A stretch of 64,000 nucleotides of DNA. It comes from Macrocystis pyrifera. Its lineage: Eukaryota > Sar > Phaeophyceae > Laminariales > Laminariaceae. The stretch lies in contig JASSKH010000025.1 of assembly GCA_031763025.1 (NCBI GenBank), forward strand, positions 7,425,274 to 7,489,273, given 5' to 3'. The notes beneath the pieces are model-generated. The model was not told the DNA's origin, ran no database searches, and worked only from the letters and a program-made list of their open reading frames with translations. Positions 1-13,794 of this stretch are shown piece by piece. Both the position numbers and the translations under genes were made by a program. Within the stretch, counting starts at the first letter, position 1. Every line of letters starts with the position of its first letter.

Positions 1-520
1 CCCTACGTACTGTGGTCTTGTCCCAGTGTGCTGTCTCGTCGTGGGCCCGCGTCTGTAACCGAAACGGTGAGGAAATGCTTACTGTAGTGCCAGGTATGCT
101 ATTAAGGGCGAGCATAGGAACCAGAACCAAGTATGTTTAATAAACGTAGGGGTTCAATGCATTTTTTGGGTCCGTAGCGTCTTGTAGTTAACCCCCGTAA
201 TAGGAGACCGCGGTTTAACCCCTTGACTGACAGGCCTCCGTAATATAAACCCAGTACAATGTTGCCAACAGAAACCTTGACGAAACCCAAACAGCTGGAC
301 TTCCTGGCATCTTTGACCGTAAGCCAGAGGATGTGTGTGTGTGGGGGGTCATCCCCTGCCAATTTCGCCCCCGTTTTGATTCGTGGTTTCGTCCCCTGCT
401 TGTGTAATGCCTCCTTCTTTGTCTCCTGTGCCCCGGGAGCCTCCTTGATGCCGCGTATGTTTTGGCCTGCGTTTCGTTCCTTCCCTCTTACCCCTCCTAG
501 CTGCTCTTGGTGTTTCCCCC
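1..520. other. No feature identified (CT-rich intron or upstream DNA)
   Basis: Presumably intron or 5' region of the CH gene. The reading frames present are CT-rich and look non-coding. The AACG|GTGAGG at 65-74 could be a donor, but nothing before it is recognisably coding. Confidence 0.4.
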
Positions 521-529
521 TTTGGCTTT

Positions 530-1330
530 GGCCCATATTTTTCGTCCGTCATATTATCCCCTCCCTCTTATGCCTCCGTATTGTTCGCCGTTTCGTCCCC
601 TCTGTCTATGACGCGTATATTTTGTCCGTCGTTTTGTCCCCTCCCTCTTACGCCTCGTCATCCTCGGTGGCTTTGTCCCCTCTGCCCCTGACCCATGCGT
701 TTCGTCTGTGTTTCCGTAACCTCCACCCCGCAGCCGTTGCGCCTCCTTAGTGTTTGTGGTTTCGCCCGCTCTGCGTTTGACGCCTAGTTGTCCGTCGTTT
801 TGTCCCCTCCCTCTTACGCCTCACTGGTGTTCGTGGTTTTGTCCCCTCTGCCTCTGACCCGTACTTTTGTCCGTCATAGCCTCCCCTCCCTCTTATGCCT
901 CCTCAGTGTGCGCGGTTTCTTCCCCTCTGCCTGTGACCCATGTATTTTGTCCAGTCTTTTCGTCACCCGCCCCCCTACCCGCCCCGCCCCCCGCTGTGTC
1001 TCCTTGGTGTTGGTGGTTTAGTCGCTCGGCATTTGGCGATTATTTGTCCGTCAGTTCGTCTCGTCCCTCTTACGACTCCTTACTCGAGTGTTGGTGTTTT
1101 TGCCCCCTCAGCCTTTTACATGTCCGTTTGTCCGTCGTTTCGTCCCCTCCCTCTTACGCCTACTTAGTGTTCGTGGCTTCGTCCCCTCTGCCCCCATGAC
1201 TCATGCAGTTGCCTTTCATTTTGTCCCCTCCCTCTTACGCCTCCTCGTTGTTCGCGGTTTTGACCCCTCTGCCTTTGACCCATGCGTTTCGCCCGTCATT
1301 TCGTCCCCTCCTTGTCACCCCTCCTTATCT
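530..1330. repeat. CT-rich minisatellite, diverged units of about 80-100 bp
   Basis: The phrases TCCCCTCCCTCTTACGCCT and TCCCCTCTGCC...GACCCATGC alternate many times between 530 and 1330 with variable spacing. All reading frames through it are repeat artefacts. It ends about 35 bases before exon 1 and would supply its polypyrimidine tract. Confidence 0.8.
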
Positions 1331-1363
1331 GTTCGCGACCCCGATCGGGCCACGTCTCCGAAG

Positions 1364-1414
1364 GTGGCAGGCGATGAACGGCTCTCTGTGATCGACCTTT
1401 TCGTCGACCTTCAG
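1364..1414 (+). CDS. Exon 1 seen: CH1, start of the acidic-helix motif
   Basis: This short exon encodes VAGDERLSVIDLFVDLQ and ends CAG|GTACCG. In CH1 domains this stretch precedes the conserved DG-x-L-x-x-LLE motif, which is exactly what exon 2 begins with in the same phase (0). The acceptor is either AAG at 1361-1363 or CAG at 1368-1370; the second would shorten the exon by seven bases and change phase, so 1364 is preferred. The exon follows a CT-rich minisatellite directly. The preceding exon with the N-terminal CH1 helix was not found. Confidence 0.7.
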
Positions 1415-2508
1415 GTACCGTCGCTTGAACTCGTACTTGTTGAAGGGTGCTGTTTCTTGTTGTACTGCTACTGTGGGGGTAGTGTTTGGGGTGGGTGTTG
1501 TGCCGCACGCTGCCACCCGGCTCATCGTTCTGCTGTTAACGCCTACGCCGCCGATACCGCCGCCGCTGCCGCCGCTCGTAACAGCGATGTCCTGCTCGTA
1601 TAGGTAACTTCTACTCGGTAACTCCTTCTCGTAGCGGTACCTCGTGTTTTTCTCTATACAACGGTACATACCTCCTTCTCGTACGTACATAGCGGTATTT
1701 TTTTTGTTCGTAGCGGTAACTGCTGTTCACGTCTCTGCGCGTATAAATACATAAATGCAGGATGGGACCGTGCTGTACAGGCTGCTGGAGGTGCTGTCAA
1801 AGCAAAGCTTGGCGGTGCTGGGCAAGGTCAAGCCGGAAAGGATCAAGATAAAGAAAATCGCCAACATGAGCATCGTGTGGAAGTGAGGATAGAAAATAAC
1901 GCACGGTGGGGGAGGGGGGGGGCGGGGGGCGGGGTCGAGGTAGACGGGCAACTAGAGGAGTTGCAGGGGGGACGGGAACTACTGTAGAGTTATCCTTATT
2001 CTGTTAAAGGAGTGGAGGAGGGAGTGGGCATGGTTTTAGTTTTGTTTTAGTTTTGGTCACCAACCCGCAGCAGCTATCTGTCCTTCCTGAGTACGTACGG
2101 TTTCCGTCTATTACGGGGGACCATGGTTAATAGGACCAAATGTTGTTAGTAAAAATAGGTAAATATATAGGTTTTTATGTATACCATAGGTCCTATTAAC
2201 TATGGACCCCCGTAATAAGCAGTCGTTCTGATCTCCTTGCGTCATTGTATTCTGTTTCATTTCGTAAGTTATTTTCGTTTTATTATCTTAATTGTCCTTG
2301 TTCACTGGTCTTGCTTCTGTTGTTGTGTTCTCGTACCCGGTAGTACTTCACTTGCTTGACCCATGAATTTTGCGATTATTTTTTGTTTTTTGTCTTTCTC
2401 TGTCTCACAGTCTGTGACCACGGAATCAGTATCTCTCTAGGATAAGGAATCAGGACGGACATTGAGTGTACTGATCAAGCTGGGTAGAAAGCACTATTTA
2501 ATGTGAAG

Positions 2509-2539
<31 letters not shown>

Positions 2540-5500
2540 ACAACAAACAATCCACCGTCCTAACGGCCGGCATCCTCGTGGAACAAAAACGGCATAAATA
2601 TCGTCCACGCCGACTAGTATCTGGCGGCCTGGGCGAGGTGAGAATCTCCCTCCCTCACCAACACCACCCCCCCCCCGCGCCCCAACTCGTTATTTCAGCT
2701 ATGCTCGCTCATCACGCGCTGCCCAACGGTCGGTATCCTTGTAAAACCAAAGGTACACGTGCAGATTATCAGCGTCGGCCAGTATCTGGCGGTCTTGGGC
2801 GAGAGAGATGTGCTGCCGCCCCTCCCCCCTCTTCTCACCAACACCGCCCCCGACGCCCCAACTTGGCTGTTTTGGCTGTTTTCGCTCTCGTCGCGCGCTT
2901 TTGGTCAGGTACTTGAGCAGCACAGTTAAGCTCGTGGGGATTGGGCCCACGGACATCGTGGACGGAAATGTTACGCTCACCTTGGGCATGATTTGGTCCC
3001 TCATCGTGTTCTTCATGGCCAAGGACCTGGGAGACGCGGGTGACGGGCTGAACGTGCTCAAGCAGCGGTGAGAGCGAGGAGAGCCATATACCGTACCATA
3101 TACCGTACCAATCTGGGCGGAAATATAAGCACCGTTTAGTCATTTGATATTGATATCAAACTTTCCTTTTTATTTCCGTCCGTCCAGATTGGTATGAGAT
3201 AACGCACCCCCTCAGGGAAATAGTGTCGAAAGTAGTTTTATCTACAACGTTGAGAGCGAAGAACATGGAGCGAAGCAAGTGTCTAGGAAAACATTTCACA
3301 CCTCGAGCAGATCTGCAGATCGTGATCTGTCTGATCTATCTGCACAGATAGATCATCCAGTTCCTCAGCTGCCGTTGTGAGAGGCTGTGCAGGATCGATG
3401 TGCGTACATAGAACAGATCGTGCAGATCATGATCTGTCTGATATGTCTACAGATAGATCATCTAGTTCCTCAGCTGCCGTTGTGAGAGGCTGTGCAGGAT
3501 CTGCCTACATAGCACAGATCCAACCCAGGGAACATGTGCTTCGTAGATCATGCAGATTATACATACGGCTCCCGTCTGGCAACATAGCTAGATCATACAA
3601 ATCATGCATGCGCGGGAATAGATCTATCTGGCTTGAAGGATCTAGATCATGACCTGTCTGTGGGAATCGATGATCTGTAGATGATCGGTCCGAGGTGTGA
3701 AATATTTTTCGAGTTTCCAAAGCCGCTGCGCAAGGCACGCTTTAGCAGAAAATCGGCTCTAAACTTTCACCACGGGAGGGGTGTGTTATCTACCTGGTAC
3801 GGTATTACATGCTGTAGATTCAGACGAGACATACCTGGTATACCTGGTATTGCAGATGGATAGACTGGCCTATAGACAGGGAGGGGGAGGGACAGAGACG
3901 GGGGGAGATTGAGAAAGAGAGGCAATCGGGCAGATAGATAGACAGAGATGCAGGCAAACAGACATATTTAGATGTGTTTGTTGTGTACCTGGTATGTATA
4001 TTAACGATGTATATGGAGATATGTACCAGGTATATATATTGCATGTATATTACCGGTGTATAATCCTAGGATGGTAGACAGACAAATAGGCAGACAACAG
4101 ACTATTGCGGGGGGACCATAGTAAATGGGACCAAATTTTGTTCGTAAAAAGAGGTAAATATGTAGGTTTTTGTGTGTACCGTAGGCGCTATTTACTATGG
4201 TCCTCCATAGTAGGAGACCGGCGTGTCTGCAGACAGACGGGCCGAAAAAGAGATGCCAAGATCTAGCTATGTACAGAGAGAGCCCACTGGAGAGGGGTGG
4301 TAAGTGGTCGTATCGCTCTTCCAAGTTCAAAGCTAACCTCCCTCTGCGGGTCTCTGATATTCCATTTCAACCAAAAGCAACTCCCTATGCTTCCGTAAAT
4401 TGTTCCATTGGGGCCCAAACAAAACTCGCAGATTTATGCCCCGCACCCTTTGAACCTAGCACAATTAGACGAGAGCTCTGAACGCGACGAAATGCCCCTA
4501 CCCGGGTGCTGGATACTCGCGGCATGTCCCACTCACTTACCCCGAAATTGGAATCTGCACCCTTCGAGTTTTCCTACTGCTGCGGCTTCGTGATATATAC
4601 GAGCTCTGATTATAGCAGAAATTTTTTGTTCACACCAATTTATTATTGATGTGTGTACTATACATGTTTGTAGATCTACCCGTCTTCCCGTTCATTCCAT
4701 TAGTGCCTAAACCCGGGTATTTCGTCGATGACGGGTATACCCGATACCCGGGTAAGTATTGGAGCGGCGTTTCCGATCGTACCTAAAAATTCGGTAAGGT
4801 ATCGTGGTCCCTTCCTAACGTTCCTATTACGGGGGTCCATAGTTAACAGGACCTATGGTATACATAAAAACCTAAATATTTACCTACTTTTACTAACAAT
4901 GTTTGGTCCTAATTACAATGGCCCCCCGTAACAACACTCAGGTAAGGTATTGGGGCACGGGTACATACCCGGGATTTTACCCCGAGTAGACCTAGGCACG
5001 TACCTCGCTTAACGTAGCCTTGCAGTAGCACACGTGCAATTCTGTTGTTCTCCTGGTTAGGTATCGTGTGCCTCGGAGGTGGAAGTTAATTAGCCCGCAC
5101 TAATTTCGGTCTACACCAATGCGTGTCATTTGACGCAACACCCGCCACTCAACCCCCACCCAACCCGCTTATAGAGATGGTAGAGTGAGTATGAAAACAC
5201 ACGACGTTGTGCTGCAGCCCGCTTGTCTCTACCCCAAAAGGAAAGCACTGTGACACCAGCAAGCGCACACACATCCGCTCTGCTAAAATTGATTGCTTCG
5301 GCACGACTCTTGTGTGCATACTACACATGCTCTCTCTTGAGTCATGGATACGTCTACTTGGTACACCTGCGCAACTCTGAAACTGCACCTATACTCCTGT
5401 GTTTTCCGGTCGTGCTCGCTATTCATAAAACCCAAAAAATATTCCGTACGGGGCATGACCAAACTCGGAACCGAAACTGCATTTCGAGATAGCTGATCAC

Positions 5501-8019
5501 TTTTAACCACAGCAGCCAGTAAAAACCCATGCAGTAGTCCATGCACGTAAAACCTGTTTCGTGCGATTGCAGTTTCAGGTACCAGATTTTCGTTCTGTTT
5601 TCACGTAGAAACGGTAGGTCTCGCGAGCGGTAGGTACACATGCCCGCGTTGAGATAACTCATACGTCAGTATACACGTGCCCACAGAGCGAGATAACTCA
5701 TGTCACGGAGGGCCATAGTAAATAGGACCAAATACTGCTGTTAGGGAGGTCCATAGTAAATAGGACCTACGGTGCACACAAAAGCCTATATATTTATCTA
5801 TTTTTACCATTATACTGTAACAATATTTGGTCCTATTTACTACGGTCCCCCTTAATAGAAAAATAGGTATGTATATAGGTTTTGGCATGTACCGTAGGTC
5901 CTATTTACTATGGTCCCCCGTATTAGTTCATTTGTTCGAACTCTAGCCCCAGACCACCATAACGGAGCAGATCAAGCCGATCGAAAATAAGACACAGCAG
6001 AGGAGGGGGGCGACGTGAGACCCCCAAACAGAATACTTCTTCGCCGGCGCGCGGTTTGCTCCGTGGAAAACGGAGTACATCGTTGGCTTGCAATAAATAA
6101 GTCAAGATGACAGCCCAGGCGGAGAGGTGAAGAAGAGGGAGGGAGATGGGGTAAAGGCCAGGGGCGTGTGACCTCTGGCTTGCTTCCAGGGCGATCTAGG
6201 ATGGCAATGGGTGTCGTTTGTCGCCAACACGCTGGCGCACGAGTAGTCAGTGGTGGTTAAGATGTATCTATAGAGTGGCATGTCTATAAAATTCCCAAGA
6301 AGACAACCGAAATCGATCGATAAGTGCAGAAGGGGAAGAGAAAAGAGAAAGAAGAGGAAGATGGGGAAAGCAGGGGTGCGGGGTTTCTAATGCCGACTCG
6401 CAGAGTATAGTATGTACGTGGTTTTGTTTTTGGGTGGAAGCGCCGGGACGATAGATAGGTCGCGAGCAAGTGCCGGGTTTTGAGAGGGGAAGGAGGAAAG
6501 AGAAGAGCCCGGTGTTTCAGCTATAGGTTGTTTTCGTTTTTATTTCTGTGAGCTGCGTGCTTACTTACTGACGCTCAAAAAGCGATATGCCCTAGGTGTT
6601 TGTGTACGCGTGTGTACGGGTAACTGGTGAAGCCGATGCTAACTGGTGAAGCCGATGCTGTGTACTGTTCTCCGTATCAAATTGGTAGAACCAGTCCATT
6701 GGCGAAATGTTGATTTTTTTTGCGCATCGGTAGGGACGCCGCTGAGGCGCCACGAGCGGCTTGTTTTCCCCCACCTGGTAGTTTTTTTCCATTAATCGTC
6801 AGAATATATTTGTTGGCACAGAGAACCAATGCTGTACGTTATTTTGAATACTAATAACTGGCCAATAATAGTATTTAGACTAAGGACAAAGCTTAAATGT
6901 TCTGGTACTAATGATAGCCTCCTTTTTTTCCCGATTTCATATTTCCACATGTTCAAGTTTTCACATTTTTTGCTTTTTCACGATTTTATCTCCCCCTCCC
7001 CCCCCTATATTATATTGGTCTATATAGGTTGGGTTGGCGTCGATTGGCACGACGCTGTACAACACGCCTCTCACTACGTGAGCTAGACGGCCAGGGTACC
7101 GTTTTTTTTTTTTTTTTTCACCACGGCTGGCGGTCGAGTTAGATATTTTTTTGTGCGGGGAAAACCCTCCCTCCGCACAAGGGGGATGATTGTATCACAT
7201 AGTGTGTATATGGTGAGGCACCCACGAGGTAGTTACATAGTAAAACCCATTGCTGTCTCTGGAACTGGCCACACCAGAAATTAAATCAATGCATTGATGC
7301 TGTCATCCGTATGCAAGAAAATCCGCCTCTTAAGCGGTTATTATTAATAGTATGATGCAGCTCACCCTTCATGCGACTCGCCCAGCACTTCACGTTTCGA
7401 TTCGCGCTTGGTGCAAGCAATGTCTACCTGGTCGGTGAAAACCCGACGTGCTCCGTCCCGGCATTGTAGGGATGCGAGGGTCTATCTATGGTCATACGAC
7501 TACGGCCATGCATGATAATGAGTACGCCCCCCCCCCCCCCCCCCCCCCCCCCGCACCATCTATCCCTGTCTGTGTTTGGTAGCATCATGGAGTGGATAAC
7601 CAAGCGTACCCGGCACTACCCCGACGTGGAAGTGACCAACTTTACCGATTCTCTGGCGGACGGCCGGGCGCTTTTGGCCATCCTGGACGACCAAGACCCA
7701 TCGGAGAGCCCGTACGACCCTACCGACAGCCCGGCCGAAAATCTCAAAAGGTGAAAGAGAGAGAGGGGGGAAGGGTGGGTATGACAACCAAAATACGTTC
7801 TTGCCTGTTCCAGCGGGCGCGATGGGTGCGAGGGTCTCTTTACTGTAGCATGTCCTAGGGCGCTTGGAGATTTTTTTTGTGAATCGTCACAGATGTTGTT
7901 TTCGCTAGACATGGGAGGGGGGGGGGGGGGGGTTACCAGGCCCAAGTGAAAAAAATGAAATGAAAAAAAAGAAGAAATAGATCATTTTTCTTGTTTCATC
8001 ATGTGATCGCAATGGTTGC

Positions 8020-8057
<38 letters not shown>

Positions 8058-11000
8058 TTCCGATCTCTGGGGGTGTGGGGTGTCGTTTTCTCTTTTTCTT
8101 TCTTCAAAAATTGTGAAAAAAAGATGACACGTCGACCGGCGCCGTCTATCAAGTTTTGTTCTTTCGCTGTAAGCCGAGGCCGTACCACCGCAAGCTGATG
8201 GAATATGTCCGAGGTGTAGAACGATTTCCGTCGGCTGTACGGCGTCGGCGCCATTCCTTGAGACTGTCGTAAAAGTAACAGCAACCCCCCCCCCCCCCCC
8301 CCCCCCACGGTAACGCCTATCCCAATCCAGACTTGTTGGCCCTTTTAGTACTGCAGTTCCGTTTTGGGGGCAAACTACTTGAAAATTGACTGGTTTGTCC
8401 CCAAAACAGGAGTGCAGTCCTGAAAGGGTTAACACGCCTGCTTCGGTAGAGGGATGCACCCTTGCAATTTTCTGGGGGCACCTATCTCAATTTTGGAGCT
8501 CAACATCTCTTGACCCCAAAAAAAGCGTTTTTTTTTTCCAAAGAAAGAGGGTGTATATACACTTCGTTTTCGCTCAACGTTTGAGATGAAGCAATCTCTC
8601 CCACATGACCTACTAATGGGTTTTGTCTCGAAAAAATTGTGCAGAAAAGGCAAACGAGACTTTGTACGGTACGTGGTTAGCCAATTCAGTTAAGAAGCCC
8701 CCATCAGTGCCGTAAATAGTTGGCCAAAGAATGCTATTACGGGGGGCCGTAGTAAATAGGACCAAATGTTGTTAGTAAAAATAGGTAAATGTATAGGTTT
8801 TTGTGTGTACCGTAGGTCCTATTTACTATGGTCCCCCCGTAATATATACCTGGTGCTATATACCCCTATTGTAGCACGCCTCCGTAGGTATTGAAAACGC
8901 TGTTGGGTAGTTTCCTCAGGTGAGAAGCCCCCCTTAAGTCCGAAAATATTTGGACAAAAAGTACTATATACCCCTATTTTAGCACGCCTCCGCACAGTAG
9001 GTATTGAAGACCACGTTGGGTGGTTTCTTCAGATACTAATACCTCTACCGCACCACGCATCCCAGCCCCAACCGAGCAATGCTGCCACGTAGAGGGGCTC
9101 CTTGTTTTTTACTGAGTTCGCGCAACCCGAGAGCCAAGATTTCTTTCTGTGCACTCGCGGTCCTACAACAAGTGCACTGTTTACGGGGGAACACAGTATT
9201 CACGACCAAATATGCGCAGTAAAAACAATGGACCACATACAGGGTACGTGGGTTTTTGGGTGTATTATGAGTCCTAATTACTATGGTCCTCGGTAGTAGT
9301 AGTATTACGGAGGTCCATGGTTAATAGGACCTATGGTACACACCAAAACCCATATATTTACCTATTTTTACTAACAACATTTGGTCCTATTTACTATGGT
9401 CCCCCGTAGTAGGAATACAAGTGTCGTTTTACTAGCCGGGTAATTGGTCACGTGAGGAGGAGCCCAACCAGTCAGAAATGTTGAGCCCCGAAAAAATGCA
9501 ACAACCCATACATGCCGTGGGATGAGTCAAACCGTGACCACCTTGACCCTTTTCAGTACTGCAGTCTTTCCCGTTTTGGGGACGAACCGCTCAAATTGTA
9601 AGTGGTTTGCCCTTAAGATGGGACTGCAGTCCTAAAAGGGTTTACAGCAGTCCCCTCCTTCCTTCTTCCTTAGTCCCCCCCCCCCCCCCCTCCCCTCCGC
9701 CTTCTCCTTTTCCTCTAAAACCTTTTGTAGAGCTTTCGAGGATTTCCGTCGGCTGTACGGCGTCGGCGCCATCCTCGACCCGGATGACCCTCAGTGCTGT
9801 GCCGACGAGAAAGCGAACATCACCTACCTCGCGGAGGTGATGAAGGCCATGCCGGAGTTGGACGAAGGGGAGGAAGGCGGAGAGGGGGGGAGAACGGGGG
9901 CGAGGTTGGGCCGGCGCTTGAAGGGGGGGGGCGCGGTGGAGGACACGCAGCAGGTTAGCTTAGTATCGACTTGGCTTGGCTTGGCTTGGCTTGGCTTTGG
10001 GTGGGGTTGGTTTGGTTTGATTTGGTTTGGTTTGGCATGGTTTGGTTTGGCTTGGTTGGGTTGGGTCGGGTGGGTTTGGGTTGGGTTGGGTTGGGTCGGG
10101 TCGGATTGGGTTGGTTTGAGTTGGCTTGGGTTGGGTTATAACTTGGGTTGGCCCGGGTTCGGTTGAGTCAGCCTAGCTTGGCTTGGCTTGGCTTGGCTTA
10201 GCCTGGCCTGGCTTGGCGTGGCTTGGCTTGGCCTGACTTGGCTTGGCTTGGCTCGATTTTGGCTGGGCTGGGCTACGTCTGGTTACGTTTACGTTATGAT
10301 AGGTTAGATAAATTTGGGTGGGTTGGGTTATAGGCGAGTTAGGGTAGGTAACTTAGTGGTGTAAGGCTGGGTTGGCCTGGGGGTGGGGTTAGGGTATAGC
10401 TTGAGCCTGGGTGCTGGGCGTTTCAGGTTGATTGGGCAGGGGGATTTGTGCCTGCTCTTAGGGATTTGATTATTTGGTTGAAGTGTGCTTGTTCTTTGTT
10501 CTTGCGTTGCCGGTGTCTTGGCTCATCAGTCGAATCTACCAACTACTTGAGATGTTCATTGAGCACAACGGTAGCTGCTGGCCGTATGTGTGTTGTATGC
10601 CATTGGTGTTGCTCATTGTTGCGCTTAAGTTGCTCACTTTTTGCTATCTCCGTCTCTCTCTTGCTCTCTCTCCCTCCCCCGCTGTCTCCATCTCCGTCTC
10701 TCGTGGATACCGCTTGGAATCCGCCGGGATACCGCTGGGATACCGCCGGAATACCGCTTCGGGTGTCGCCTGGATACCGCTGGGATAACGCTTGCATACC
10801 GCTCGGAATCCGCTTTGGCCGCCGCTTGGATGCCGCTCGGAACACGCTCGGCGTACCGCTTGTGCTACCGAACAGGCGGCCCTACAACGCGCGGAAGAGG
10901 CGTTTCCCGATACGGTGGAGAGGCTGCGCGAGCTCTGCTCCTTCGGGCCGAGGGACGGGAAGGCCTGCGCGGACAAGGTTGGTGAAAAAATCTGGTTAGG

Positions 11001-13490
11001 GGACGGGTCAGGCCAGTCAAGGCAAAAAACGTGACCCGTGCTACGGACGATAGAGGTGCTGTTTTACCACCTTCGGACGGAAATATAAGAACCATCAAGA
11101 CGTCAGTACGAAGACCAAGCGGCCCTTACATTTCCAGCCAGAATGGTACCGTTTTTTCGGCAAAAATGATTTTCTCACTGGAGGGGCTCGTTGACCCCTT
11201 TATGACGGGGGTCCATAGTTAATAGGACCTATGGTATACATAAAAACCTATATATGTACCTATTTTTACTAACAATATTTGGTCCTATTTGCTGTGGTCC
11301 CACGTAATATTATAGTTAGAACCATGTATGGTAGGTACGAATATGAGATTGTGCGGTTTTTAGGTGCCATCGTGGGTTCTGTTTATTACATTTGCCCACC
11401 CGGAATAATTCAAGTAGTAATACCAGGTAGTAGTTTGGCGTCCGGCAAGGTAAACGTTTGGTGGGAAAATCGGTAGAGCGCTGTGAGTTGGGATGGCCAT
11501 GACAGTCTCCTTCTACATTAGGTAATTAGTTGGTTGGGTATTACGTACGAGGTACGGAGTATGCTTTGTAGTCGTTTGCAGCGGTGTCAATTATCCGACT
11601 ACTTTAATTTTTTTCGTTCATGCAAGGCTTGTTTGGTACGGGATGTGCATTTCCCCGTGACACGCGAAGAGAGAGAGAAAGGTGGAGCTGAGGCGTCTGC
11701 TGCAAACCCGTGGCGCATCGAAACCCATTTCCGTAATCGACGGTGCCGTAACCGATGATGACAGTGCCGAAGGCCGTTCGTCGGCTGCTTCGTTCTTCAT
11801 GTTTTTTTTTTTTTTTCCGCGTGTGAAATGGAGCGCCAAATAGCGCCTCCCCCACTATAGTCAGCTGAAGTCAGCTGTTAATATTACGGGGGTCCATAGT
11901 TAATAGGACCTATGGTATACCTGGTACATAAGAACCTATATATTTACCTATATTGTTACTGACAATATTTGATCCTATTTACTATGGACCTTTTTCTCGT
12001 GTGTGAAACGGAGCGCCAAATAACGCCTCCCCGACTAAGCCAACTGAAGTCAGCTGTTAATGTTACGGGGGTCCATAGTTAATAGGACCTATGGTACACG
12101 TAAAAACCTGTATATTTACCTACTGTTATTGACGATATTTGGTCCTATCTACTACGAGTATGGACCCCCGTAGTAGTTGGCTGACCTTTTGATTTCCTAA
12201 AGGTGTTGTTACATACGACGCCCGTAACTGCTGTCGTCTCTACACATACTGTAGTGGTCTATTGCCCTCTTACACCCCCCGTGCTCCCCTCCTCCCTACC
12301 CATCGTCCGGGAATCATTTCCTCCCCTCCGCTTTTTTGCTTGGTTTTGGTGCCGCCTCGTTTTTTTTTTTTTTTTTTTTTTTTTTTTGCACATGTGTTTT
12401 TGGCCTCCTGTAGGTGGCGGAGATGATGATGTCTTCCGGGCTTGATGACGTCAAGGCAAGTGTTGTGTTTAACCTGTCTTATGTTTTTTTTACGTGCTGC
12501 GATTTTGTTTTTATTTCTATATTGATTCTCTTGATTTTCTTGTTTTTTTTCTTTTTCGTACTTCTTTGGTTCTCTCTTTCTTGTATTTATATCATACACC
12601 AGTGTGCATGTGAATTCGTGTCCTATGTCGATTACCAACCACTTCCCTGTACTGCCGTATGCTGTACTTATCTAGTACCCGCCTTATCTCTCTCCAGAAT
12701 GACGCTTCTGCTCAACCCCAAATCACGAACGCTCTCTTTCTGTTGTATCCCCCAACCAAACATGCCTTCCATGTAGTATGTTAAAATTCCATTCCCGCTT
12801 GACAAACCCCAGATTTCCTGCATTCATAAATCTTCCTTTTTTATTCGGTGATCACTTTTGCATTCTAGCCCCTCAACTGTTGGAAGTTTCAGGTTTCACA
12901 CTCGGGAGACCTCGGATCACAGAACCCGCATTTGACCATGTACCTGTACGTACTTTGGGGGGCTCTTCACGGGTCGGATGTTTTTTTTAGTCTGACGGGT
13001 CGGGTCGGGTCGGGTCACCCATACTCGACCCGACCCGACCCGACCCAACCCGACCTGACCCGATCCGACCCGTCGGGTAAGGAGGTTTTCAAACTTTCAC
13101 GGGTCGGGTCACCCTTACTCGGCCCAACCCGACCCGACCCGATCCGATCCGATCCGACCCGTCGGGTCAGGAGGTTTTCAAACTCTGACGGGTCGAACCC
13201 AACCCGGCCCGACTCGATCCGACCCGTCGGGTCAGAAGGGTTACCCTTACCCGACCTGGCCCGACCCAACCCGATCCGATCCGACCCTTCGGGTCAGGAG
13301 GTTTTCAAACTCTCCCGGACGGGTCGGGCTACCCTTAACCGACCCGACCGGACCCGATCCGACCCGCGAGGTTTGACCCGACTCGTGCACAGCCCGGATA
13401 TTTTCGAGCTGCGTGTGGTTTATTGGATCGCAGATCGCACGGTCGTGTTTTTGTAGCGTCGCCCGCCTTGCCTCCCGACCTCCTTCCTCG

Positions 13491-13521
<31 letters not shown>

Positions 13522-13744
13522 TGCTCATGCTCCGGACATCAACATGCTTCCGTGTATCCCCCAGGTAGTAGCGCCTTCCCAGGACAGGAGGACCCGTCTA
13601 TGCGGGGGACGCCTTCGTTGTGGGCGAAAAAGCCGGTCCTCCTGGGAGTCCCACGGTGCTTTTCTACGCGTCTTATGGGACAGTGGACGAGTCCAAGTCG
13701 TCACGGCCGTCGTCCAAATCGAGAGAGGTCAGTGAGTACGAGAG

Positions 13745-13794
<50 letters not shown>

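Noticed and set aside
1-75. Possible first CH exon (frame with Trp before the AACG|GTGAGG donor at about 65)
   Set aside because: The frame lacks the conserved CH N-terminal helix pattern, and nothing else supports it; a donor-like string alone is not enough.
9960-10260. Interstitial telomere repeat (TTGGG-like)
   Set aside because: Units shift between TTGGC, TTGGT and TTGGG every few copies and sit inside an intron. It looks like ordinary simple repeat.
12957-13397. Coding region rich in Asp/Pro/Thr/Arg repeats
   Set aside because: Pure consequence of the GACCC arrays. The terminal inversions mark it as a transposon-like element.
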